64,000 bases of DNA from Salinibacterium sp. ZJ450 (GTDB taxonomy: Bacteria > Actinomycetota > Actinomycetes > Actinomycetales > Microbacteriaceae). Under the pieces are notes generated by a model that saw only the letters and a program-made list of their open reading frames with translations, was not told the origin of the DNA and made no database searches. The DNA lies in NCBI RefSeq assembly GCF_011751885.2, contig NZ_CP061771.1:1550001-1614000 (forward strand). Direction: 5' to 3'. Positions 37,503-46,130 of this stretch are shown here, piece after piece; the stretch's first letter is position 1, and every line of letters starts with the position of its first letter. The position numbers and the translations under genes are program-made.

Positions 37503-38692
37503 CCCTCGCAGGACAGTTTGGAACCGACATCCTCTTGACCGGATGGGGGCATTCCCGCTTTGGCAAACTGACCGACGAAACGTTGGAGTCGCTCATCGTC
37601 GGTGTGGCCAGCGAGGCAATCGAGAATGCCGGCATCGAGGCGAAGGACGTGGACGAAATTTACGTCGGCCAGTTCAACGCCGGAATGGAGCCGCTCGCAT
37701 TCGCCTCGTCGCTGGCGTTGCAGGTGTCGCCCGACCTGGCAAACGTGCCGGCGACCAGGGTGGAGAACGCATGCTCGTCAGGCTCGGCGGCGTTTCAGCA
37801 GGGCGTGAAGTCGCTGCTGGCCGGTACGGCGAAGACGGTGCTCGTTATCGGCGCCGAGAAGATGACCGCCGCCGGTGCCGACAAGGTGGGCGCTGCGCTG
37901 CTTGGCGCCGACTACGAAATGGCCGGAAAACCGTCGAGTACGGGCTTCGCTGGGCTCTTCGCCACGGTGGCTGCGGCTTATGAAGGCCGCCACGGACCAG
38001 CCGGCGACCCGATGGGCGCCATCGCCGCGAAGAACCACCACAATGGCATGGCGAACCCGTACGCCCACCTGCACAAAGACCTGAGTGAGGAGTTCTGCCA
38101 GACGGTGTCAGCCCAGAATCCGATCGTCGCAGGGTCATTGCGCCGCAGCGACTGCTCGCCGGTGTCTGACGGCGCTGCGGCGGTTGTCATCTCCGCCGCC
38201 GGAAGCCGTTCCCGCGATGCTGTCACCGCCGGCGTTCGCCTCACCGGCTTTGGTCACGCCAACGACTTCCTGCCCGCGGAGAAACGCGACCCGACCGAGT
38301 TCGCCGGCAGCGCGGCCGCCTGGCATCGCGCGCTCACGATGGCCGGTGTAGGACTCGACGACCTGTCGTTCGCCGAGGTGCATGACTGCTTCACCATTGC
38401 TGAACTGATTCTTTACGAGGTGCTCGGACTCACCTCTCCTGGAGAGGGCCGTCGCGCACTGGATGAGGGATGGGTTTACCGCGACGGCAAGCTGCCCATC
38501 AATGTGTCGGGGGGTCTGAAGTCGAAGGGTCACCCGGTGGGCGCGACAGGCGTTTCGCAGCACGTCATCTCCGCCATGCAGCTCACAGGGACGGCCGGCG
38601 AGATGCAGCTGCCGAATCCGCGTCGCGCCGCCCTGCACAATATGGGCGGTCTGGCGGTGGCGAACTACGTGAGTGTGCTGGAGGCGCTCTAA
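37499..38692 (+). CDS. Thiolase-family acetyl-CoA acyltransferase
   Basis: A 397-aa thiolase of the SCP2/AcaB-like branch. The nucleophile Cys92 is in NACSSGSAAF. The active-site His residues are in EVHDCFTIAEL and GGLKSKGHPVGATG. It would cleave a 3-ketoacyl-CoA to acetyl-CoA and a shortened acyl-CoA. It is the last gene of the four-gene operon; no acyl-CoA dehydrogenase, hydratase or 3-hydroxyacyl-CoA dehydrogenase accompanies it here, so intermediate steps must be encoded elsewhere or the substrate is already a keto acid. Confidence 0.93.
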   Translation: MTLAGQFGTDILLTGWGHSRFGKLTDETLESLIVGVASEAIENAGIEAKDVDEIYVGQFNAGMEPLAFASSLALQVSPDLANVPATRVENACSSGSAAFQQGVKSLLAGTAKTVLVIGAEKMTAAGADKVGAALLGADYEMAGKPSSTGFAGLFATVAAAYEGRHGPAGDPMGAIAAKNHHNGMANPYAHLHKDLSEEFCQTVSAQNPIVAGSLRRSDCSPVSDGAAAVVISAAGSRSRDAVTAGVRLTGFGHANDFLPAEKRDPTEFAGSAAAWHRALTMAGVGLDDLSFAEVHDCFTIAELILYEVLGLTSPGEGRRALDEGWVYRDGKLPINVSGGLKSKGHPVGATGVSQHVISAMQLTGTAGEMQLPNPRRAALHNMGGLAVANYVSVLEAL

Positions 38693-38802
38693 CCGGGTGA
38701 AGGGCCCCAAGGGCGTAGCTACCGCTGATTCCTGACCTCTGCTTCGGCGCGAGGCTTCGATCTTCCAGCTTCGGCTGGCGGGTACTGGTTGAGACATGCA
38801 TG

Positions 38803-38832
38803 AACCCCCGGCTTTCAGCCGGGGGTTCTTCC
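38803..38832 (+). terminator. GC hairpin downstream of the thiolase (part of copy A)
   Basis: A perfect 11-bp stem (38803-38813 with 38817-38827) with a 3-nt loop is followed by CTTCC. It probably terminates the catabolic operon; the same structure with a different loop occurs at 59962-59988. Confidence 0.75.
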
Positions 38833-38975
38833 GTATTGTCGGCGCGATTGATCCGCGCTGCGGGGGCGCATCGTGGACGTGGAATTTCGAGTGTTATTGC
38901 GTGGAATGCCTCCTTGGCAGCGCGTCCCACTCCCCCGTGTTTCCGGGCCGAAATGAATATTCCGAGGAATATTGA

Positions 38976-39010
38976 AAAAGGCGATCCGTTTCGGGTCGCC
39001 TTTTCGTTTC
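38976..39010. terminator. Bidirectional terminator hairpin within copy A
   Basis: A 13-bp stem (38976-38988 with 38992-39004, one wobble) is bounded by A and T runs. The equivalent in copy B (54039-54056) keeps the shape with different stem bases. Confidence 0.8.
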
Positions 39011-39236
39011 CGGATGCTTTCGCTGGCTGGCCAGTGACGTTCACGTCTTTCAGCGGCCGCGCTTAACGCAAGAACGGCGCGCCTGAGTGTTTTCAGGCGC
39101 GCCGTATTGTGCGGTGTTGCGGTAGGTCCTTCCCCGCTGATCGCGCCGGCCTACGCTCGCCAGCACATGGCGTCGGCGAACCGCCGCGTTCGTCGGTTTC
39201 CACCAGACATCCGCTCATCGACGAGAAGGAGCCGCC

Positions 39237-39448
39237 ATGAAAGCGCTCGTGTGCTTGGGTCCCAGCGAGAAGGAGTGGCGCGAGGTGCCTGATCCGGTCG
39301 TTCAGAAGAGGCAGGTCTCGTCGGTGAAGACTACGCGCGGAATGCGGAACGTGCGGGCCTGAAGATTCTCGCCACGGTGACGGCCGACACATGGGCGTTT
39401 GGTTCGGTGGTGGACGTGTGCGAGGCGAACCCGGCCTTCCTCGGGTAG
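39237..39448 (+). pseudogene. Remnant of a zinc-type alcohol dehydrogenase-like gene
   Basis: A good RBS (GAGAAGGAG) precedes an ATG that opens MKALVCLGPSEKEWREVPDPVV, the start of medium-chain alcohol dehydrogenases. The match stops after ~23 codons and the frame ends at 39362. A second frame (39308-39448, +2 relative) stays open with protein-like composition (GEDYARNAERAGLKILATVT) to TAG at 39446. Together this suggests a gene reduced by deletion and frameshift. The second half is not confidently assigned. Confidence 0.5.
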
Positions 39449-39468
39449 ACGGCTTGCGACCCCATGTT

Positions 39469-39509
39469 TAACTCCTCGCTCGGGAGCGAGATAGCCCTTC
39501 AGGGAGTTA
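39469..39509. terminator. Nested inverted repeat at the end of the DUF202 pair
   Basis: TAACTCC (39469-39475) pairs with GGAGTTA (39503-39509), enclosing CTCGCT-CGGG-AGCGAG (39475-39490). It ends 4 bp before the downstream DUF202 stop and could stop transcription, although no strong T run is present. Confidence 0.35.
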
Positions 39510-39512
39510 CCC

Positions 39513-39854
39513 TTACTCGCCAGCAACGCCGAGCGCGTAGACCGCGGCTACTATGCCCAGCGTAAATGTCGACCCGGCAAGCGCAGCTAGCGGCCATGCC
39601 GAAAGACTGTGCAATGTTTCAGCGGCGCGCAAGCCTGTGTGTGCGCGGCGGTACCGATAGCGGACGCCTACATATGCGGCAATCGAGAGTGCTGCGCTGA
39701 TTAGGCCCAGAACGGCTGCGGGTAGGCCGATCTGGGGAGCAGCAAAGCGGGCGGCCAGTACGCCGGCCACGGCTAAAGAGAGCACGGTGCGTTGCCAGGC
39801 GAGCAGGGTGCGTTCTGGTTGCAGCCCGGGATCGAACACCTTCTCGTCGGTCAC
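39513..39854 (-). CDS. DUF202 family membrane protein
   Basis: A 113-aa protein with three predicted helices and the DUF202 signature PERTLLAWQRTVLSLAVAGVLAARF near the N-terminus. Function is unknown. The GTG at 39854 overlaps the stop of the upstream DUF202 gene (GTGA), so the two small proteins are likely made together and may form a complex. Confidence 0.85.
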   Translation of the reverse strand: MTDEKVFDPGLQPERTLLAWQRTVLSLAVAGVLAARFAAPQIGLPAAVLGLISAALSIAAYVGVRYRYRRAHTGLRAAETLHSLSAWPLAALAGSTFTLGIVAAVYALGVAGE

Positions 39855-40210
39855 AGCAGCATGCCAACGGCTACAAGAAGGGCAGCGACGATTACACCCG
39901 CGCTCAACAGCGCGGCCAAAGACGGCGCCGGGATCGGTCGTTCTAGCCGCATGGATCGCTCGGTGCGCATCCAGCCTATCCAGGCAGTCAACGGCGCGAG
40001 CGTGCCGAGCGCGATGAAGATCCCAGCGGAGGCCGCACGCAGGTCCTCTCGAATTGGAAGCTGCAAGGCTTCGAGCGCGACGCCGGCGGCGAGTAACGCG
40101 AGCGACGTGCGGATCCAAGCGAGAAAGGTGCGCTCGTTCGCAAGACTGAAACGCGGGTCAGGTTCCGTGCCCTGTCCATAAACGCGGTTCGGGAATCGGC
40201 GCTGTCTCAC
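39851..40210 (-). CDS. DUF202/YidH-family membrane protein
   Basis: A 119-aa protein with the YidH-type signature PRFSLANERTFLAWIRTSLALLAAGVALEAL and three helices. The GTG at 40210 has GAGAGG about 8 nt upstream; reading further upstream gives non-conserved sequence. Paired with a second DUF202 gene. Such pairs are common in actinobacteria; no function is known. Confidence 0.87.
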   Translation of the reverse strand: MRQRRFPNRVYGQGTEPDPRFSLANERTFLAWIRTSLALLAAGVALEALQLPIREDLRAASAGIFIALGTLAPLTAWIGWMRTERSMRLERPIPAPSLAALLSAGVIVAALLVAVGMLL

Positions 40211-40717
40211 GATCCCATCCTCTCCCAAGAGTCGGCATGACACGTCCAGCTGAATGGCGACCGACACCAATGCATCCCGCACACCTGATTATGCCGAGGC
40301 GAGTCTCGGTAGTGGAATCAAAGATGATGCCGTTGATCACGGTCCGGTTTAGTGAGTCGGTCAAGGTTGCCCGTTCAGCGTCCGGGCAGTGTGATGACGC
40401 CGAGCCGGTGACGCGAACGGGTACGGGTTGAGTGACAGCATCGCCATCCCGTCGATCGGTAACCGAGGGTCCTGCAATGGGGAGCCACCAAGCGCTCACT
40501 CTCCTGCAATAAGGTTTCCGCGAGATCTCGGATGCCGGGCCAATGCCGGTGAAGGACCCGCAAGCCGGAGCGTCGCCGAGAAGTTCACCTGACTTACGTG
40601 ATGAGAGTCTTCCTCCCGCGTCGTACAATGCGCTTGGGTTTGAGTTCGCGTTGAGTGGTTTGAACCCAGCCGTGACCATCATTCGATGGGCGTTGCTCGG
40701 CGGGAGAGGACGAGCCG
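40211..40717. other. Intergenic stretch without recognisable genes
   Basis: About 500 bp between the divergent DUF202 pair and the antiporter. No open frame here has an RBS and protein-like composition, and I see no strong hairpin or repeat. It presumably holds the promoters of both flanking units. Confidence 0.6.
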
Positions 40718-42007
40718 GTGACGGAATCCTCGTTCGCGGTGCTCATGGCGATGGTGTTCGGATGGGCCGTGTTATCGGATCGCCTGGCACGCTGGAATAT
40801 CAGTGGTCCGCTGGTGTTCTCGGTGGCCGGTTTCGTCCTGGCCAACCAGACCTGGGGCCCCGTCCCCATTGACATCGAGGCGCCTTCGATCCAACTCCTT
40901 ACGGAGATTACGCTCGCGCTCCTGCTGTTCTCGGATGCGGCGCGTGTGAATGTCGCGTCGCTTCGGCGCGACATCCGGATACCCGCACGCCTCTTGGGAA
41001 TCGGTCTGCCGCTCACGGTAATACTCGGCGCCCTCGGCGCGGCGTTGGTGTTTGGGGACATTTCCTGGGCACTCGCGGGCTTCGTGGGCGCAGCGCTGGC
41101 TCCCACGGATGCCGCACTCAGTGCCCAAGTGATCGATGACAAGCGGATTCCCATGCGGGTACGCCGCGCTCTCAATGTCGAGAGCGGGCTCAACGACGGC
41201 ATCGTCACCCCGATCGTCATCTTCACCCTCGCCGTTGCTGCGGATCAGCTCGCGATCGCGGGTGGAGAGCACGCGGCGCTCGGACCGCTGCTCGAGCTGG
41301 CAGTCGGGATCCTGGTCGGCCTAGCCGTCGGGCTGGTTAGCGCCAAGCTCATCGCTATCGGATCGCGGCGACTCTGGGTCGTTCATGGGGGCCGACGCCT
41401 CGCCACGCTCGCCGCCGCCCTCGCTAGCTACGCGCTCGCCGTGACGTTCAGCGCCAACGGATTCATCGCGGCGTTCGTGGCGGGGATCGCCTTCGGAGCC
41501 GTTTCGTCGCGGAACGGTGTCGACCTCGACGAGGTCGCGGAGCTCCCGGAACTGCTCGGTGAAGCGCTTGCATTAGTCGTCTGGTTCCTCTTCGGTGCGG
41601 CGTTGGTGCCGGTCGCATTCGAGTACTTCTCGGTGTGGACCCTCGTCTTCGCAGTGCTGAGCCTCACGGTGATCCGCATCGTTCCCGTCGCGCTCGCGCT
41701 CCTCGGGACGCGGCTGGATACGGGGACCGTTCTCTTCATGGGTTGGTTCGGGCCCCGCGGGCTCGCCTCGGTCGTATTCGCGCTGCTGGCCATCGAGCAG
41801 CTCGGCGAGTTGGAGGTAGTCGGCCAAGCCGTTTCCGTCGTCGCACTCACGGTGTTGTTGAGTGTGGTGCTCCATGGGGTGTCCGCCGGTCCGCTTGGGC
41901 GCGTATACTCCCGCGGACACCGCGACAGCGCCGCTGAGGGTCTTGGTGCGGGCCCACGATCCCGGCGTCCGTTCCACGGGCCGCTTCGGCCACCTACTGT
42001 GCGCTGA
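40718..42007 (+). CDS. CPA1-type Na+(K+)/H+ antiporter
   Basis: A 429-aa, roughly 12-helix cation:proton antiporter. Family features are the N-terminal VFGWAVLSDRLARWNISGPLVF segment, LLLFSDAARVN, the ion-binding region APTDAALSAQVIDD (TD motif), RRALNVESGLNDG and FGPRGLASVVFALL. The C-terminal tail is short and hydrophilic with no TrkA-like domain. The GTG start has GGGAGAGGA 6 nt upstream. It would serve pH or sodium homeostasis. Confidence 0.92.
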   Translation: MTESSFAVLMAMVFGWAVLSDRLARWNISGPLVFSVAGFVLANQTWGPVPIDIEAPSIQLLTEITLALLLFSDAARVNVASLRRDIRIPARLLGIGLPLTVILGALGAALVFGDISWALAGFVGAALAPTDAALSAQVIDDKRIPMRVRRALNVESGLNDGIVTPIVIFTLAVAADQLAIAGGEHAALGPLLELAVGILVGLAVGLVSAKLIAIGSRRLWVVHGGRRLATLAAALASYALAVTFSANGFIAAFVAGIAFGAVSSRNGVDLDEVAELPELLGEALALVVWFLFGAALVPVAFEYFSVWTLVFAVLSLTVIRIVPVALALLGTRLDTGTVLFMGWFGPRGLASVVFALLAIEQLGELEVVGQAVSVVALTVLLSVVLHGVSAGPLGRVYSRGHRDSAAEGLGAGPRSRRPFHGPLRPPTVR

Positions 42008-42060
42008 CACCGAGGCGCCGAACTAATTCGCCCAGTTCGAGTGATTGCGGGCGTCGGGCC

Positions 42061-42225
42061 GTGCGGGATGCGGTGGATAGCGGATTAGGGCGCATCGTAG
42101 GCTTCCTCGCGGTGATCGCTCAGCGGGGTAGATCACCGCTGGCTTCGCGGATTGTGCGCGGCGTCGCGGGGGCACTCGCACTCGTCGGAGTGATTCCGCT
42201 GCTGACCTTCCCGACCAGACTCTGA
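42061..42225 (+). CDS. Possible small hydrophobic protein
   Basis: A 54-codon frame starting with GTG whose last third is a hydrophobic segment (GVAGALALVGVIPLLTFP). No RBS is evident and no family is recognised. It occupies the otherwise empty 318-bp gap between the antiporter and the next membrane protein and may be a remnant. Confidence 0.25.
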   Translation: MRDAVDSGLGRIVGFLAVIAQRGRSPLASRIVRGVAGALALVGVIPLLTFPTRL

Positions 42226-42325
42226 CCTGTGCGGCGCCGCCGCGGACCGGTCCTGCGCGCGTCTATCACGAAACGTGGACGTCGAATAGCATTGGCAGTG
42301 CACCACACGGCGGACGGAGCTGCCC

Positions 42326-43012
42326 ATGACCGAACCGTCGAGCAACCGCGATCCTGGCCGACGGATGGACAGTCCCCGCGCCGCCGCGCTCGCCGGGGTG
42401 CTGTTCGCCGTCCTCTTCAGCGCCGCGCTGATTCTCATGCGGACGTCGCTCCCTGAGCAGCTTTCGTCCGCCGAAGACTGGCTCGACGACGACGACGACG
42501 GCGCCGCGACCCGCCTGACGATCGGGCTGTCCCTCGTTCCCTTCGCGGGCATCGCCTTCCTGTGGTTCATGGGCGTCGTGCGCGATCGCTTCAAAGAGAC
42601 GGAAGACCAACTCTTCTCATCGGTCTTCATCGGGAGCGGGCTCCTGTTTCTCGCCATGGTGTTCGTTTCAGCCGCGATCGCCGGTGGGATCGTCGCCACC
42701 GTGCCGTTCCTCACCGACGAGGACAGTCGTGCCGAAGTGGCCACCTTCGGGCGGGCGGTCATGGTGCAGGTGACCAATATCTACGCGCTGCGGATGGCGG
42801 GAGTGCTGCTGATCTCTCTGGGCACGATGTGGCTGCGCACCGGAGTCATGCCGCGATGGCTTGCCTTCGTGACCTATGCCGTGGCGATCGTCCTGCTCTT
42901 CGTCACCAGCCTTAGTCTCTGGGTGACCCTGGTCTTCCCTGCATGGGTCTTCGGAGTCAGCATCCTGATCCTGATCCAGAACTATCGGCGACAGGCGAGA
43001 GCCGTCCATTGA
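42326..43012 (+). CDS. Conserved membrane protein of unknown function
   Basis: A 228-aa protein with about six hydrophobic helices (starting ~18-36, 65-82, 95-120, 145-165, 172-190 and 195-215). An acidic patch (DWLDDDDDG, ~50-58) sits in the first external loop. Similar proteins occur as unnamed membrane proteins in actinobacteria. It stands alone, 300 bp from the antiporter. Confidence 0.8.
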   Translation: MTEPSSNRDPGRRMDSPRAAALAGVLFAVLFSAALILMRTSLPEQLSSAEDWLDDDDDGAATRLTIGLSLVPFAGIAFLWFMGVVRDRFKETEDQLFSSVFIGSGLLFLAMVFVSAAIAGGIVATVPFLTDEDSRAEVATFGRAVMVQVTNIYALRMAGVLLISLGTMWLRTGVMPRWLAFVTYAVAIVLLFVTSLSLWVTLVFPAWVFGVSILILIQNYRRQARAVH

Positions 43013-43222
43013 GTCGTGGCGGATTGGTCCCTGTAGTTGAACCGATCTGACCGGTTCAGCTCTGACGATCGGTGCCAATACGCGGACGTGGACCGCGGAA
43101 GTGACACCGAGGCCTTCGGGAAGTCAACCCGATCCGACTGGCACGATTGCCGATCGGCTTGTGACCGCGAGCGGTCGATAGATCTGTGATGGGTCCGGCG
43201 CAATTCTCAGAGCTGGTTGGCC

Positions 43223-45589
43223 CTACTGTCGGGCCATGATGACGCGGAGGCGTTCCTGGGGGTCGATGAGGTGGTCGTGGTCGTCGTCGCCGAGGTCGAT
43301 CTGCACCCAGTTGATCTTGCCGGTGAATCGGCTGCTCTTGGGCGTGTAGTCGGCGCTGACGGCTGTGCCGGATTCATAGCCGACGTCGGTGGTCTCGTCG
43401 GCGGAGAAGATCATCGCCTGGGTGGCATCGACCCTGCCCTTGCCGACGGCGTCGCCGTCGTAGTAGAGGCTGACATCCCCACCTTTCCCGAGGCCGCCGC
43501 CGTCGTAGCCGAACTCCATCCGGACCTGGTGCGTCCCGGTCGGGATGGTCAGGTCGGGGGTCGTGGTGAATTGTTGGATGCCGAGCAGGTTGTAGACGAA
43601 CGTGGCCTTCCCGCCGGTGACGTAGAGGCTCCACCCGCCGAACCTGCCGCCTTGGGCGATGATCACGCCCTCGCATCCGGCTTCGGGGACGTCGATTTCG
43701 GCGGTGACGGAGAACGACTTGTTCTTGATGCTCACCACGCTGTTCTCGGTCAGCCGCCCCATCCCGGCGAACAGCAGTTGGGAGTTGCCGCGGATCAGGG
43801 TTGGGCGGCCCGCCATCTCGGGCGTGGCCCGCTCGAGGAGACGATCGTCGAGCGGGAGGACGTTGTGCTTGACCGCTTCGATGAGCCAGAGCCGTTGCAG
43901 CTCGTGCAGCCGGTCGGGCTGTTCGGCGGAGAGGTCGTGGGCTTGGCTGTAGTCGGTGCTGCCGTCGTACAGCTCCCAGACGTCGTCATCGAACGCCCGC
44001 ATGGTTCCGCCGACCATCACCCACGGGGTGCGGTGCTTGGTGACCGCGCTCCAGCCCTTGAAGTACACGCCACGGTTGCCGAACATCTCGAAGTACTGCA
44101 GGTCGTGGCGTTCGGCAGATGCCGACTCGTTGAACGTGTAGAGCATGCTGGTGCCCTCGATAGGCGACTGCTGCACTCCGTTGACCATGCTCGGTTCGGG
44201 CAGCCCCGCGGCCTCGAGGATGGTCGGCGCGACGTCGATGCAGTGTGTGAACTGGCTTCGCAGCCCCCCCTTCTCCTCGATGCCGTTCGGCCAGTGCACG
44301 ATGGTGCCGTTGCGGGTGCCACCCCAGTGGGAGGCGACCTGCTTGGTCCACTGGAACGGGGTGTCCATCGCCCACGCCCACCCCACCGCGTAGTGGTTGT
44401 ACGAGGTGGGCGAGCCCAGCTCATCGATCTTGGATGCCAAGAACTCCGGTGTCTCGATGGCACCCATGCCATTGAAGTTCGCCATCTCGTTGAACGCACC
44501 GTTGAGAGTACCCTCGGCCGACGCACCGTTGTCTCCGACGATGTAGTAGATCAGTGTGTCCTCGAGCAGCCCGAGGTCGTAAATCGCGTCGATCACCCGC
44601 CCGACGTGATGGTCGGTGTGTTCGAGGAACCCGGCATACACCTCCATCTCCCTCTCAAGCGCCGGCTTCAGCGCTTCGGGCATGTCATCCCACGCTGGGA
44701 TCTCGGCATGCCGCGGAGTGAGCTCGGCATCCGCCGGGATGACCCCCAGTTCTTTCTGCCGCGCGAACGTGCGCTCCCGCTGCACGTCCCACCCGTCGGC
44801 GAACTGTCCTTTGTACTTGTCCGCCCACTCCTTCGGCACGTGGTGCGGGGCATGGGTCGCCCCCGGTGCGAAGTACACGAAGAACGGCTTGTCCGGCATC
44901 AGCGCCTTCTGGGTGCGGATCCAGTTGACCGCGTGATCAGCCAAGTCCTCCGTCAGGTGGTAGCCCTCCTCCGGAGTCGCCGGCGGCTCCACCGGGGTCG
45001 TCCCCTCGAACAACGCCGGATCCCACTGGTTGTTCTCCCCACCGAGGAACCCGTAGAACGTTTCGAACCCGCCGCCGCCGGACGGCCACGCATCGAACGG
45101 GCCCATCGGCGAGGACTGCCATACCGGAACCTCGTGACACTTCCCGAACTGGGCCGTCGAGTACCCGTTCAACTTCAGCGTCATCGCGAGCGGCGCCTTC
45201 GTGTTCGGCCGCAACGAGCTGTTGCCGGGCGCCGAGGTCGCGGTCTCTGTAACGCTGCCCATTCCGACCGAATGATGGTTCCGGCCGGAGAGCATCGCAG
45301 CGCGCGTCGGCGCACATAACGCGGTCGTGTGAAAGCGGTTGTACTTCAGACCGCCCGCGGCGAGCTTTTCCGCGTTCGGTGTGTGGCACGGCCCCCCGAA
45401 CACGCTGGCCGCGCCGAATCCGGTGTCATCGATCAGCACGATGAGCACATTCGGTGCGCCCTCCGGCGGGAGCAGCGGCTCGATCGGCGGGAAAGTCGTG
45501 TCCGGATTCTTCGCGTCATACGTCGTCAAGCCCGGCGCGGGCCGGTCCGGAATCGGCAACATCGTGCGCGCGTGACGATCGACCTTCAT
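43223..45589 (-). CDS. Arylsulfatase (FGly type)
   Basis: A 788-aa type I sulfatase, probably cytoplasmic since no signal peptide is visible. Metal ligands are in LIVLIDDTGFG (Asp54/Asp55), and the modification motif Cys92-Ala-Pro94-Thr-Arg96 in ALCAPTRAAMLSGR fits CxPxR, so Cys92 must become formylglycine. YYIVGDNGAS supplies further ligands. The C-terminal ~230 residues form a beta-sandwich-like domain. Length and layout match the large Mycobacterium/Pseudomonas AtsA-like group. The only SUMF1-fold gene in the window lacks a key cysteine. A 23-bp duplicated sequence lies just upstream. Confidence 0.94.
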   Translation of the reverse strand: MKVDRHARTMLPIPDRPAPGLTTYDAKNPDTTFPPIEPLLPPEGAPNVLIVLIDDTGFGAASVFGGPCHTPNAEKLAAGGLKYNRFHTTALCAPTRAAMLSGRNHHSVGMGSVTETATSAPGNSSLRPNTKAPLAMTLKLNGYSTAQFGKCHEVPVWQSSPMGPFDAWPSGGGGFETFYGFLGGENNQWDPALFEGTTPVEPPATPEEGYHLTEDLADHAVNWIRTQKALMPDKPFFVYFAPGATHAPHHVPKEWADKYKGQFADGWDVQRERTFARQKELGVIPADAELTPRHAEIPAWDDMPEALKPALEREMEVYAGFLEHTDHHVGRVIDAIYDLGLLEDTLIYYIVGDNGASAEGTLNGAFNEMANFNGMGAIETPEFLASKIDELGSPTSYNHYAVGWAWAMDTPFQWTKQVASHWGGTRNGTIVHWPNGIEEKGGLRSQFTHCIDVAPTILEAAGLPEPSMVNGVQQSPIEGTSMLYTFNESASAERHDLQYFEMFGNRGVYFKGWSAVTKHRTPWVMVGGTMRAFDDDVWELYDGSTDYSQAHDLSAEQPDRLHELQRLWLIEAVKHNVLPLDDRLLERATPEMAGRPTLIRGNSQLLFAGMGRLTENSVVSIKNKSFSVTAEIDVPEAGCEGVIIAQGGRFGGWSLYVTGGKATFVYNLLGIQQFTTTPDLTIPTGTHQVRMEFGYDGGGLGKGGDVSLYYDGDAVGKGRVDATQAMIFSADETTDVGYESGTAVSADYTPKSSRFTGKINWVQIDLGDDDHDHLIDPQERLRVIMARQ

Positions 45590-45605
45590 AATGCAACTCC
45601 CGGGC

Positions 45606-45651
45606 AGCTAGGCGAGATTCAACGCTCGAGCTAGGCGAGATTCAACGCTCG
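45606..45651. repeat. Perfect 23-bp tandem duplication upstream of the sulfatase
   Basis: AGCTAGGCGAGATTCAACGCTCG occurs twice head to tail (45606-45628 and 45629-45651), 17-62 bp upstream of the sulfatase start. Each unit contains CGAG-N8-CTCG arms. It may be a doubled regulator site or a slippage product. Confidence 0.8.
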
Positions 45652-46041
45652 CTGCTCCGGAACATAGACCCAACCAGACGCCCGCGCTAGGGGGCCACGC
45701 ACACCGCGCAAAGGGTCCGTCTGTCGGTCGACCACCGAGACCGTTCAACGTGCGCACTGGAGCCGGTTGGGCTCGGCACGACGCTACGCGGGATGCCTTG
45801 AAGTGACGGCGCTGACAACACCGCTAGTGTTTGCAACCTGCGCGAAGGATTCGGCGCCCCCGCGATCCTTTCCGCAAGCCGGACCCTAAGCGGGCGCTTG
45901 TATGTCGGACGAGAGCTACCTGGGGACCTTCAGCGAGTGATTGATTCGTGGATCGTCGCGCTCAGTGGCGGCTGTCTTCCGGCGCTTCGTGGCGGGATCG
46001 TTGAGTAAATCCTCCCGGTATGGCGTGACAACGAGAAGATA

Positions 46042-46062
46042 GTCGCGAGCTTGGCTCGCGAC
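46042..46062. terminator. Perfect 9-bp hairpin
   Basis: GTCGCGAGC and GCTCGCGAC flank TTG, 69 bp beyond the aldo/keto reductase stop. It could end that transcript, but there is no clear T run on the minus strand. The remaining ~390 bp of the 45.65-46.13 kb gap shows nothing gene-like. Confidence 0.4.
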
Positions 46063-46130
46063 GGTTTGTGATTGTCGTTGAATGCGGTCGTTAACGTTGG
46101 GCCGTCGAAGCGACCCCCAACAGATCGGTG

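Larger units (their letters stand above)
38762..39103 (+). repeat. Structured intergenic repeat, copy A (full length)
   Basis: A non-coding element with at least four blocks: a 35-nt head (38762-38796) containing a CCAGC-TTCG-GCTGG hairpin; a first GC-rich hairpin (38803-38827); a conserved middle block (38880-38970, core GGCCGAAATGAATATTCC); a terminator hairpin (38976-39004); and a tail ending in a perfect 11-bp inverted repeat (39076-39086 with 39093-39103). Blocks from 38781 onward recur in diverged form at 53847-54146. The head recurs identically at 59920-59954. Neither strand has a convincing open frame with an RBS. Confidence 0.85.

Noticed and set aside
38762-39103. Repeat copy A as a protein-coding gene (either strand)
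   Set aside because: Short frames exist on both strands but lack RBS and conserved starts, and pairing structure better explains the conservation.
43217-45319. A 700-codon open frame on the plus strand across the sulfatase
   Set aside because: It is antisense to a sulfatase with every catalytic motif intact. Its composition (Arg/Val/Gly/Asp-rich, no domain) is typical of shadow frames in high-GC DNA.
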